Shown here: one piece after another, positions 33,946 through 42,114 of the stretch
Layout: each line of letters begins with the position of its first letter
Position numbering within the stretch: the first letter of the stretch is position 1
Source of the DNA: Curtobacterium sp. ISL-83
GTDB lineage: Bacteria; Actinomycetota; Actinomycetes; Actinomycetales; Microbacteriaceae
Length of the DNA stretch: 64,000 nucleotides
Assembly (NCBI RefSeq): GCF_018613895.1
Contig: NZ_JAGGPH010000006.1
Span: 62,001 to 126,000 of the forward strand
Direction of reading: 5' to 3'
Translations under genes and position numbers: made by a program
Notes under the pieces: model-generated
Databases searched by the model: none
The model's input: the letters and a program-made list of their open reading frames with translations, nothing else
Told to the model about the DNA's origin: nothing

Positions 33946-34920
33946 TCAGCGTCCGGCCGCGGCGCGCAGCCGGGCGAGGCCATCGTCGATCGACACGGCC
34001 GGCGCCCACCCGAGGTCCCGCCGGGTCCGACGCTGGTCGAACCAGTGCGCGGTCGAGAGTTGTTCGGCGAGGAACCGCGTCATCGGCGGTTCATCTACGC
34101 CGGGGCGGACCCGCCAGACGGCCTCGACGACGGAACCGGCGACACGGGCCACCGCGGCGGGGACGTGCACGCGCGGCACCGGGACGCCCGCAGCCGCGCA
34201 GATCCCGGCGAGCATGTCGGCCACCGGTCGGGGCTCGCCGTTCGTCACGACGTAGGCGGTTCCGTGCACGCCGGCGTCCGCCGCGTGGTCGAGCGCCGCC
34301 ACCATCGCCGAAGCCGCGTTGTCGACGTAGAGCGTGTCGATGAGCGCGGCGCCGGAGTCGAGCAGCGGCAGTCGACCCGCTCGTGCCCGCTCGACGATCC
34401 GGCCGATGAGCTGCGTGTCCCCGGGTCCCCACACCAGGTGCGGTCGGATCGCGACGACCGCGAAGCCCGGCTCGTCGGCGTCCAGGGCGATCAGTTCGGC
34501 CGCGGCCTTCGTGCGGGCGTAGTCCCCCCGGGCACGTTCCGGTTCGGCGGGACCAGCCCCGGCACCGGCCAACGACGACCCGGTGTGCGCCACGGAGGGC
34601 GACGACACGAACACGAACCGGCTGACCCCTGCGGTGCGGGCTGCGTCGACCAGGGCCCGCGTGCCGTCCACGTTCACCCGGACGAAGTCGGCCGGGTCAC
34701 CCGCGAGCGACACCTTCGCGGCGAGGTGCACGACGGCGTCGACACCGGCGACGGCACGCGCCAGGGCACCCGTGTCGGTCATGGTGCCGGCGACGTCCTC
34801 GACGCCGACCACGCCGGACGGGCGGCGTTGGAAGGTCCGGGCCTCGTGCCCGGCGTCCCGCACGGCGGCAGCGGTCGCGCGACCGAGGAACCCGCTGGCA
34901 CCGGTGACGAGCACCTTCAC
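33946..34920 (-). CDS. oleD: 2-alkyl-3-oxoalkanoate reductase OleD
   Basis: 324-residue extended short-chain dehydrogenase. N-terminal VLVTGASGFLGRATAA binds NADPH, the active site has FVSSPSV and DYARTKAAAELIAL with Tyr-x3-Lys. Homologues are 3-beta-hydroxysteroid-type reductases; in an oleABCD locus the enzyme reduces the 2-alkyl-3-keto acid made by OleA. The start is a GTG at 34920 overlapping the oleBC stop codon. It is the third gene of the operon and ends at a hairpin. Confidence 0.9.
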   Translation of the reverse strand: MKVLVTGASGFLGRATAAAVRDAGHEARTFQRRPSGVVGVEDVAGTMTDTGALARAVAGVDAVVHLAAKVSLAGDPADFVRVNVDGTRALVDAARTAGVSRFVFVSSPSVAHTGSSLAGAGAGPAEPERARGDYARTKAAAELIALDADEPGFAVVAIRPHLVWGPGDTQLIGRIVERARAGRLPLLDSGAALIDTLYVDNAASAMVAALDHAADAGVHGTAYVVTNGEPRPVADMLAGICAAAGVPVPRVHVPAAVARVAGSVVEAVWRVRPGVDEPPMTRFLAEQLSTAHWFDQRRTRRDLGWAPAVSIDDGLARLRAAAGR

Positions 34921-37622
34921 GGCCGCACCATCCGTCCACCCGCGAGCACCGAGGTCGCCCACCGGGACAACCGCGTGCGGTCGACCTTGGAGTTGTGCCG
35001 GATGTCCGTCGGCAGCACCGGCACCGTCAGGACCGCGGCGAGGGGAACACCGGCCGCTGCTCGGACGGCTGCGGTGAGCTCGGGCGAGGCCAGCCCCGGA
35101 CGCCGTCGGCTCGGCACGGTCTCCACGACGGCGACGACCTGCTGCGTCCCGGACGGCCCGATCCCGGTCACCCCGACGCGGCCGACTCCGGCCACGCGCT
35201 CGATGCGCTGCTCCGGGCCGACGGGGGTGACGACGCCGTCGGGCGTGGTCACGACGTGCTGCAACCGACCTTCGACCCACACGCGGCCCTCGGCGTCGAG
35301 GTGCCCGACGTCTCCGGTGCGGTGCCCTCGGGGGTCGTCGACCCCGAGCCGCGACACCCGGTTCGTCCGCCACAGCCGGTCGTACCGGTCGCGCACGTGC
35401 GGTGCCGCGACCACGATCTCGCCGGTGATGCCCGCGGCGTCCGTCAACGTCCCCGTGGCCCGACCGTCGTGGTCGAGCGGAGCGATCCGCACGCGGACGT
35501 TCGCGGCCGGTCGTCCGACGCAGATGCCCTCGTCGGTGCCCGCGGCAGCACGCACGCCGTCGAGGTCGACGTCGGTCATCAGCAGCCCCTCGGTCATCCC
35601 GTAGGGCGTGTGCGCGGAGGCGTTCGGCATGAGCGCGGTCGCGGCCTCGAGCAGGGACACCGACACCGGAGCACCCGCCGACAGGAACAGGCGGACCCGG
35701 CCGAGCGCGCCGCGCTGGGCGTCCGACAGGTCACCGGCGGTGGCGACGACGTTCGCGAGGGCGGCCGGCGACAGGAACACCACGGTCGCGTCCGCTGCCG
35801 CGACCGACTCCGCCACGGCGCGGGCGGTCAGGGTGCGCGGCGCGGTGACGTCCATGTCGGGGGCGACCGAGCGGGCACCGAGCGCGGGGCCGAGCAGCGC
35901 GAAGGGCGCGAACCCGGCGACGAGGCCGGTGCCGACACCGATGTCGTACTGGGTCGCGAGGGCATCACGCACGGCACCGAGCTGCCCGTGCGTGTAGACG
36001 ACGCCCTTCGCCGGACCCGTCGAGCCCGATGTGAACAGCACGGCGGCGGGAGCGGTCGACGCGGGGGCGGCCGGCAGCGTCGCACCGGACGCCACCCGGT
36101 CAGCACCGCGACGGGCGACCTCGACCAGGGAGTGCTCGACGCGCAGTGCCCGACGTGCGGCGGTGGGCAGCGAGACCGTCGCGATCCGACGCCCGGGCCA
36201 GCCGAGGGCGCGTGCGACCCCGAGGCCGGGCAACGCACCGATGATCCAGTCCGGCCGGGCGCCCCGCACCGCCCGGGTCAGTCCACGCAGGCCGAGGCCC
36301 GCGTCCGCCACGACGACGACCGCACCGATCCGGATGCTCGCGTACAGGACAGCGGTCAGGTCGGCACCCGGTGTGACGAGCAGCGACACACGGTCGCCAC
36401 TCCGCACGCCGAGGTCGACGAGTCCGGCGGCGATCTCCTCGACCCGGCGAGCGAGCACCCGCCACGAGATGGTCCGGGGTCCCGCGGACGCCGCCATCTC
36501 GACGAGCGCGGGGTCACGGCTGTCGCGCAGGACGTCCAGGGTCGCCCAGAGCGGGCGGCTCACCTCCGCCTGCTCGCCGGTTCCGTCGGACGGGAGGCCC
36601 TGAGCGGCCCGGGTGGTCGGGACACCGTCCGGCAGGCGGTCACCGAGCCACTCGAACACCGCGCCGGCGACGTCGGCGTCCTCGGGCAGCAGGTGGCCGG
36701 CCCCCTCGAAGCGGTGCACGTCCGCCTGCGGGAGGCGTTCGGACAGGTCGTCGAGGTACCGCTCCAGGAACACCGGGTCGCGCGGTCCCCAGAGCAGGAG
36801 CGCGGGGACGTCGAGCGCGGCGACGCCGGCGGCGATGCGGTCGAGTTCCGGGGCGCTCGGGTGCGAGGCGCCGACGGGGATGTCCGCGACGAAGCCGCCG
36901 ATGCCACCCCGTCGCGCTGCACCACGGTAGGGCGCGCGGAAGGCGTCGGCGACGGGGCGCTCGAGCTTCGGGTGTGCGATCGCCAGCGTGGTCTCGAGGA
37001 ACGCGGGCGTCAGCACGGTCACCCGACCGAGGAGCCCGGGACGCAGCGCCAGTCGGAGGGGCGCCGGGATCGGGGCGTCGTCGGGCTGGTGCACCGCGGT
37101 GTTGCACGTCGCGACGGCCACCACGAGGTCCGGGTGGTCGACCGCCCAGCCGAGGGAGACGACCCCGCCCCAGTCGTGCCCGAGCGTGACCACGGGGCCG
37201 GTGAGTCCGAGCTCGTCGGTCAGGGCGCCGAGGTCCGCGACGCGCTGCGGAAGCCCCCGCTCGATCCCGGTGCGCTCCGAGAAGCCCATGTCGAGCTGGT
37301 CGACGGCGACCACGCGCCAGACGGGTCCGCCGTCACGGGCGACCTCGAGGGAACGCGCGGCCACGGACCGCCACAGGTACGACCACGTCGGGTTGCCGTG
37401 CACGCAGAGGATCGTGCCGACGGGCTCCACACCGAGCTCGGCGAGGGAACCGGCCGTGTCGAGGAGGTGCCACGTCCGCGTGGGGTGAGCCGCGCCTCCA
37501 GGCTGGTCGGACACGCCCGGAACCGTGACCAGGCGCGACCAGGCCGGGTCGAGACCGGGCAGGGGCGGCGGGAGCGTCGCCGGAGCCGCAGCAGCGGCGA
37601 TGCGGGGAAGCCGCGAGCTCAC
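34917..37622 (-). CDS. oleBC: OleBC fusion: beta-lactone decarboxylase plus beta-lactone synthetase
   Basis: 901-residue two-domain enzyme. Residues about 28-340 are an alpha/beta-hydrolase of the haloalkane-dehalogenase type with nucleophile Asp150 in TLGHDWGGVVSLGWA and the HGNPTWSYLWRS oxyanion region (OleB, which decarboxylates the beta-lactone to an alkene). Residues about 370-900 are an AMP-dependent ligase with phosphate loop AVLFTSGSTGPAKG (OleC, which closes the beta-lactone using ATP). Such a fusion is known in Micrococcus and other actinobacteria. GTG start at 37622 overlaps the oleA stop by 4 bp. The enzymes make long-chain internal olefins from the OleA/OleD intermediate. Confidence 0.92.
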   Translation of the reverse strand: MSSRLPRIAAAAAPATLPPPLPGLDPAWSRLVTVPGVSDQPGGAAHPTRTWHLLDTAGSLAELGVEPVGTILCVHGNPTWSYLWRSVAARSLEVARDGGPVWRVVAVDQLDMGFSERTGIERGLPQRVADLGALTDELGLTGPVVTLGHDWGGVVSLGWAVDHPDLVVAVATCNTAVHQPDDAPIPAPLRLALRPGLLGRVTVLTPAFLETTLAIAHPKLERPVADAFRAPYRGAARRGGIGGFVADIPVGASHPSAPELDRIAAGVAALDVPALLLWGPRDPVFLERYLDDLSERLPQADVHRFEGAGHLLPEDADVAGAVFEWLGDRLPDGVPTTRAAQGLPSDGTGEQAEVSRPLWATLDVLRDSRDPALVEMAASAGPRTISWRVLARRVEEIAAGLVDLGVRSGDRVSLLVTPGADLTAVLYASIRIGAVVVVADAGLGLRGLTRAVRGARPDWIIGALPGLGVARALGWPGRRIATVSLPTAARRALRVEHSLVEVARRGADRVASGATLPAAPASTAPAAVLFTSGSTGPAKGVVYTHGQLGAVRDALATQYDIGVGTGLVAGFAPFALLGPALGARSVAPDMDVTAPRTLTARAVAESVAAADATVVFLSPAALANVVATAGDLSDAQRGALGRVRLFLSAGAPVSVSLLEAATALMPNASAHTPYGMTEGLLMTDVDLDGVRAAAGTDEGICVGRPAANVRVRIAPLDHDGRATGTLTDAAGITGEIVVAAPHVRDRYDRLWRTNRVSRLGVDDPRGHRTGDVGHLDAEGRVWVEGRLQHVVTTPDGVVTPVGPEQRIERVAGVGRVGVTGIGPSGTQQVVAVVETVPSRRRPGLASPELTAAVRAAAGVPLAAVLTVPVLPTDIRHNSKVDRTRLSRWATSVLAGGRMVRP

Positions 37623-38719
37623 CAGTGCAGTTCCATCATCGCCGTGTTGATGCCGGATCCGACGCCACCGAGGAAGACGCGGTCGCCGCGACGGATGCCA
37701 CCGCGGGCGACCTCGTCGGCGAGGGTGATCGGGATCGACGCCGGGCCGACGTTGCCGAAGCGCTGGTAGGTCGTCGGGACCTTCGAGCGCGGGACGCCGA
37801 TGGCCTCGACGAAGGCGTTCGTGTGCACGTCGGAGACCTGGTGCAGCACGTACCGGTCCATGTCGGTCCAGTCGAAGTGCGCACGGGCTTCGTTCCACGC
37901 CGCGACGACGAGTTCCATGCCGCCCTTGAGCAGCATCTTCGCGTCCGTGAACATCCCGTCGACGCTGCCGACGCACAGGTCGTACCACTGCGTCGCCGCA
38001 CGGGTGACCCCGCCGATGATCCGGTGGCCCTCCGGGTGCAGGTCGGACGGGCCGAGCACCGCGGCCGCCGCGCCGGACCCGAGGGTCAGGCTGGCGAACT
38101 CGCTCATGAAGTCCTTGCGGTTCCGGCCGCCCTGGTTCAGGCGGGCGATCGTGTTGAGCTGCACCTGGTCGGCGTCCTCGCCGTCGACCACGAGCGCGTA
38201 CTTGATCTGGCCGGAGTCGATCATGCCCGCGGCGACGCTCATCGCGTTGACGAACCCGAGGCACGCGTTCGCGATGTCGAAGTTGATCGCCGAGGTCGGC
38301 AGTCCGAGCCCGTGGTGCAGGCGCACGGCGACCGAGGGCTCGAGGTGCGGACGGGTCACCGAGGTGTTGATGAGCAGTCCGATGTCCTCGGGGCGCACAC
38401 CGGCCTCGGCCATCGCGCGACGGCCGGCGTCGATCGCGGCGTCCTGGAAGGTCTGGTTCTCGCCCCAGTTGCGTCGTTCGGTCACGCCGGCGACGCGTTC
38501 GAGCAGGCCCATGGGCAGGCGGAGGCGTCGGAGCACGCCACGGAGCTTGTCCTCGATGTCAGCGGAGGAGGTCACCCGCTCGGCAGTGGTCGTGGCGACG
38601 GCGAGCAACGACACGTTCTCGTGCTTCACGGTGGCGTTGCCCGGACGCTCCGCATCGCCGTTGGCGTTCGGGTCGACGGGGCGGTCAGCGAGGATTGTCA
38701 CCGATACATACTTCCGCAT
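37619..38719 (-). CDS. oleA: OleA, 2-alkyl-3-oxoalkanoate-forming thiolase (fatty acyl-CoA condensation)
   Basis: 366-residue thiolase-superfamily protein of the KAS III type that condenses two fatty acyl-CoA molecules head to head. The catalytic Cys is residue 153 (DIANACLGFVNAMSV), His in YVLHQVSDVH, Asn in FGNVGPASIPI; a Glu in RPHLEPSVAV (about residue 127) matches the base found in OleA. First gene of the olefin operon. The ATG at 38719 is one choice; a GTG at 38701 has a slightly better upstream GGAAG. It lies 40 bp after the RimK-like gene in the same direction. Confidence 0.9.
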   Translation of the reverse strand: MRKYVSVTILADRPVDPNANGDAERPGNATVKHENVSLLAVATTTAERVTSSADIEDKLRGVLRRLRLPMGLLERVAGVTERRNWGENQTFQDAAIDAGRRAMAEAGVRPEDIGLLINTSVTRPHLEPSVAVRLHHGLGLPTSAINFDIANACLGFVNAMSVAAGMIDSGQIKYALVVDGEDADQVQLNTIARLNQGGRNRKDFMSEFASLTLGSGAAAAVLGPSDLHPEGHRIIGGVTRAATQWYDLCVGSVDGMFTDAKMLLKGGMELVVAAWNEARAHFDWTDMDRYVLHQVSDVHTNAFVEAIGVPRSKVPTTYQRFGNVGPASIPITLADEVARGGIRRGDRVFLGGVGSGINTAMMELHW

Positions 38720-38759
38720 TCTGCCTGTGTGCGACGTCCGGGTCCGCTGTGCGCACCGC

Positions 38760-39938
38760 TCACGCCTCCTTCGGGAGCTTCCGGACCTTGCTGCGACGGC
38801 GTCGACGGTCCGGTACCATCGACCGCATCTCCTCGAGTTTTCCGAAGCAGAGGAGCCGGTCGCTGGGCTGCAGGACGACGCCGCTCCGGGGGTTCGGGAT
38901 CACCGTCGCGCCACGGTGCAGGGTCAGGACCGTGATGTCGCGGTCCCAGAGCCCGGACTCCTTGATGGTCTTGCCGACCAGGTCGGCGTTCGTGTGCACG
39001 AGCAGCTCCGCGACGCCGTAGCCGGTCGAGACCGTGAGGCGCTGACGGACGTCGATCTCGGGGAACGCGACCTGGTTGCCGATGAAGTCGATGATGGCGC
39101 CGGCGACGTCGAGGCCGGTAGCACGCTCGATCCCCTCGAGACCGGGCGACGAGTTGACCTCCATCACGAGGGGACCGTCGTTGCCCTCGAGCATGTCGAC
39201 GCCCGCCACCCGCAGGCCCATGATCTGCGCCGAGCGGACCGCCGCCTCTTCGTACGCGGGGGTCAGCGTGACCTTCTCGACCGTGCCGCCCCGGTGCACG
39301 TTCGAGCGGAACTCGTCCCCGGAGGCGCTCCGACGCATCGCGGCGACGACCCGGTCGCCGACGACGAGGGCACGGATGTCACGGCCGCGGCTCTCCGAGA
39401 TGAACGACTGGATGAGCACGTTCTGCTTGGTGGAGTGCAGGGTCTCGACGATCGACTCGGCGACCTTCTCCTCCGGCGCCAGGATCACGCCGATGCCCTG
39501 CGTCCCCTCGAGCAGCTTGATGACGACGGGCGCGCCCCCGACCCGCTCGATGGCTCCGCGGACGTCGGCCCGGCTGTTCACGAAGGTGGTCGCCGGCATC
39601 CCGATGTGGTGCCGGGACAGGATCTGGTTCGCCCGGAGCTTGTCGCGGGAGTTCGTGATGCCCGTCGCGGTGTTCGGCGTGTAGACGTCCATCTGCTCGA
39701 ACTGCCGCACGACCGCGGTGCCGTAGTAGGTGATCGAGTTGCCGATCCGCGGCAGGACGGCGTCGTAGTCGCTCAGCAGCTTGCCGCGGTAGAGCAGGTC
39801 CGGGTCCTCGCCGGACAGGTCGATCGCGAACCGGAGCGTGTTGAGCACCTTGACCTCGTGCCCGCGGTCGATCGCAGCGGCGCGCAGCCGCTCGGTCGAG
39901 TAGGCCCGCGGGGCGCGCGACAGGATGGCGAGTTTCAT
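38760..39938 (-). CDS. RimK-like ATP-grasp ligase with C-terminal RCK_C domain
   Basis: 392-residue protein. Residues 1-300 are RimK-like: N-terminal MKLAILSRAPRAYSTERL, ATP-grasp strands PVVIKLLEGTQGIGVILA and ALVVGDRVVAAMRR, and DGPLVMEVNSSPGLEG with the metal ligands. RimK adds glutamate to the C-terminus of ribosomal protein S6. Residues about 305-375 add a segment with the TrkA-C (RCK_C) pattern (GYGVAELLVHTNADLVGKTI, LQPSDRLLCFG), a small ligand-binding fold. The ATG at 39938 is clear. The fused domain may sense a nucleotide; this is inference. The divergent neighbour is RimB-like. Confidence 0.85.
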   Translation of the reverse strand: MKLAILSRAPRAYSTERLRAAAIDRGHEVKVLNTLRFAIDLSGEDPDLLYRGKLLSDYDAVLPRIGNSITYYGTAVVRQFEQMDVYTPNTATGITNSRDKLRANQILSRHHIGMPATTFVNSRADVRGAIERVGGAPVVIKLLEGTQGIGVILAPEEKVAESIVETLHSTKQNVLIQSFISESRGRDIRALVVGDRVVAAMRRSASGDEFRSNVHRGGTVEKVTLTPAYEEAAVRSAQIMGLRVAGVDMLEGNDGPLVMEVNSSPGLEGIERATGLDVAGAIIDFIGNQVAFPEIDVRQRLTVSTGYGVAELLVHTNADLVGKTIKESGLWDRDITVLTLHRGATVIPNPRSGVVLQPSDRLLCFGKLEEMRSMVPDRRRRRSKVRKLPKEA

Positions 39939-40017
39939 CGGTGGGGCTCCGAGGGGTCCGGGTCGGTGGTGGTGGCGGGCGGCGACGGTCCATCCAAGCA
40001 TGCGCCAGGATGGGTGC

Positions 40018-40500
40018 ATGGCCCGAGATCCGAAGTCCCCGCGCGGCGGTCCGCTCGTCGCGGGCTGGCGGGAGTGGGCGGGGCTGCCGGACCTCGGTCT
40101 GCCGTGGATCAAGGTCAAGCTCGACACCGGGGCCCGGAGCTCCGCGCTGCACGCGTTCGACCTGCAGGAACTGCCGGGCGACCGGGTCCGGTTCTCCGTG
40201 CACCCGTGGCAGGAGACCGACGCGGACGCGGTCACCATCGAGCGCCCGATCCACGACCGCCGGACGATCCGCAGTTCGACCGGACACACCCAGGAGCGCA
40301 TCGTCGTGCTGACGACCCTGACCCTGGCGGGCGAGACGATCGAGGCCGAGGTCACGCTGAGCAACCGCGACCAGATGGGCTTCCGGATGCTCGTCGGCCG
40401 TGAAGCCCTGCGGCAGGGGTTCCTCGTCGACCCCGCGCGGTCCTTCGTGGCCGGGCGCGCGCCGAAGGAGATCCGCCGGCGCAACCGCGGTCGCGCCTGA
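40018..40500 (+). CDS. RimB-like putative ATP-dependent zinc protease
   Basis: 160-residue protein of the COG4067-type aspartic-protease-like fold. Motifs are REWAGLPDLGLPWIKVKLDT followed by GARSSALHAFDL, and a C-terminal GFRMLVGREALRQGFLVDP. It is divergent from the rimK-like gene with only 79 bp between starts. In Pseudomonas the homologue RimB acts with RimA and RimK in S6 polyglutamylation, where RimB is a protease-like partner; the divergent pairing supports a shared role here. The ATG at 40018 is the only start after the promoter. Confidence 0.82.
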   Translation: MARDPKSPRGGPLVAGWREWAGLPDLGLPWIKVKLDTGARSSALHAFDLQELPGDRVRFSVHPWQETDADAVTIERPIHDRRTIRSSTGHTQERIVVLTTLTLAGETIEAEVTLSNRDQMGFRMLVGREALRQGFLVDPARSFVAGRAPKEIRRRNRGRA

Positions 40501-40553
40501 CGCGTCCTGCTCGCGCCACCCGGCGGACGTGACGGCCGTGACGGGGCCTGCCG

Positions 40554-40582
40554 CGCCTCCCGTCGGTCGGACGGGTCAGGCG
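40554..40582. terminator. Weak bidirectional terminator-like hairpin
   Basis: Left arm CGCCTCCCGTC (40554-40564) pairs with GACGGGTCAGGCG (40570-40582) with a two-base bulge, between the convergent protease and esterase genes. The esterase stop codon lies in the right arm. Confidence 0.4.
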
Positions 40583-41469
40583 GACAGGTGCTGTCCCAGG
40601 AACGCGATCTGTGCCGGGGCCATGCGGCGCCAGTAGGCGCTGTCGTGCCCACCGGCCTCGAACCCGCCTCCGGGCCGTGTCCCGAACCCGTCGACGTACG
40701 ACCGCACGGCCGGCTCGAACCCGTCGCCGGTGCCGCAGTCGACCCGGACCGCGACGCCGTCGAGCGCGCGCTGCCGGCCGAGCACCGTGTTGGCGCGGAA
40801 GTCATCGGCGTCGTCGAACGCTCCCCGCGGGGTGTCCCCGGCCGTCATCCACACGGCGGGGCTGAGCGCCGCGACGGCACGCACCCGTGACGATCCGAGC
40901 AGACCGCCGAGGTGCAGCGCCCCGTAGCCGCCCATCGAGTAGCCCGTGAACGCCAGGCGGGTGGTGTCCAACCCGTGGGCGCCGAGCAGCGGCAGGAACT
41001 CGCGGGTGACCATCGCGCCCGGGTCGTCCCCGTCGGCGCGGCGGTGCCAGTACCCGTTGCCGCCGTCCACGGACGCGATCGCGAAGGGTGCACCACCGGC
41101 CCGGACGTGGGCGGCGAGGAACCGGTCGTAGCCGAGCGCGTTCCCCGAGAAGCTGCGATGGCTGCCGGCGTACCCGTGCAACGCCACGGCGACCGGCAGG
41201 GGGTGGGCGGAGGCCGGTGCGGCGATGGTCCAGCCGACCTCGCGGCCTCGGCGCGCCGTCGAGGTGAACGAGCCGGAGACGCTCGGCACGGGCTGCACGT
41301 CGGGCACCGCCCCGGCGGGGCCGTCCAGGCCGAGCACCCGGTACATGGTCGAGCGTCCGGGCAGCAGGCGCAGGTTCACGGCCTCGCCGGCGGCTCCGGC
41401 GACGACGACCCCGGCGCCGCCGATGAGCAGGGCGCGACGGGTGATGACTGCGGCTCGGGTTCTGGGCAC
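40576..41469 (-). CDS. Secreted alpha/beta-hydrolase (esterase-fold) protein
   Basis: 297-residue protein with a basic, hydrophobic N-terminus (ITRRALLIGGAGVVVAGAAGE), consistent with a Tat-type signal (R-R with hydrophobic core). The catalytic Ser is in FTGYSMGGYGALH and the His is in FEAGGHDSAYWRRM. The fold is that of the esterase D / mycolyltransferase family. Targets are unknown; an extracytoplasmic esterase is a safe call. The start is the ATG at 41469. Confidence 0.82.
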   Translation of the reverse strand: MPRTRAAVITRRALLIGGAGVVVAGAAGEAVNLRLLPGRSTMYRVLGLDGPAGAVPDVQPVPSVSGSFTSTARRGREVGWTIAAPASAHPLPVAVALHGYAGSHRSFSGNALGYDRFLAAHVRAGGAPFAIASVDGGNGYWHRRADGDDPGAMVTREFLPLLGAHGLDTTRLAFTGYSMGGYGALHLGGLLGSSRVRAVAALSPAVWMTAGDTPRGAFDDADDFRANTVLGRQRALDGVAVRVDCGTGDGFEPAVRSYVDGFGTRPGGGFEAGGHDSAYWRRMAPAQIAFLGQHLSA

Positions 41470-41536
41470 GGCTCATCGTGGCGTGTGCTGCTCGGGGCGC
41501 GGCTGTGGATCGGCACCCCGGAACCCGGGGAACCGT

Positions 41537-42091
41537 TCAGGAGAGCAGCGCCCGTGCCACGGCGCGGGCGGTGTCCGTTCCCGCCCCAGGGTCCCGGAGG
41601 CGCATCGCGAGGGACCCGGAGACCACGAGCAGGAGCTGTTCGGCGAGCGCCGGTGCCCGATCGTCGGCCAGTGGCACGGCGGCCTCGGTCAGACGTCGCC
41701 GGAGCGTCTCGGTCTCGCGGTCGAGCACGGTACGGAGCGGCTCGGGCGCGTCGACGTACTCGGCGGAGGTGCCGAGGAACGCGCACCACCGGGAGCCGGC
41801 CGGGGTGGCGCGGTACTCGTCGAGCGCGTCGAACACCGCCAGCAGACGACCGCGGTCGTCGTGCGCCCGTTCGATCGCACGGTCCCAGGTGGCGAGCCAG
41901 TCGTCGTGGCGGCGTTCCAAGGCGGCGGCGACCAGGGCCTCCTTGCTGGGCCACCTGCGGTAGAGCGTCGCGGAGGACACCCCAGCACGCTCGAGCACGG
42001 CGTCGACGGGCGTCGCGGCGATGCCACGCGAGAAGAAGAGCTCCTCGGCGGCATCGAGGAGCTTCTGCTCCGTCCCTGTGCGCATCGCCAC
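41537..42091 (-). CDS. TetR family transcriptional regulator
   Basis: 184-residue TetR protein with the N-terminal helix-turn-helix (EQKLLDAAEELFFSRGIAAT, PVDAVLERAGVSSATLYRRWPS). It is divergent from the MFS transporter at 42115 with only 23 bp between the start codons, and a perfect palindrome (42118-42129) overlaps the transporter start. It is the likely local repressor of that transporter. Confidence 0.9.
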   Translation of the reverse strand: MAMRTGTEQKLLDAAEELFFSRGIAATPVDAVLERAGVSSATLYRRWPSKEALVAAALERRHDDWLATWDRAIERAHDDRGRLLAVFDALDEYRATPAGSRWCAFLGTSAEYVDAPEPLRTVLDRETETLRRRLTEAAVPLADDRAPALAEQLLLVVSGSLAMRLRDPGAGTDTARAVARALLS

Positions 42092-42114
42092 ACCGGCAGC
42101 CTAGGCTCCGTGGA

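Noticed and set aside
33946-34920. 3-beta-hydroxysteroid dehydrogenase
   Set aside because: Sequence family overlaps, but coupling to oleA and oleBC makes OleD the better call.
34917-38264. A continuous 1115-codon frame across oleBC and part of oleA
   Set aside because: The upstream third is antisense-like shadow within oleA, which has strong thiolase motifs in another frame; the GTG at 37622 is the real oleBC start.
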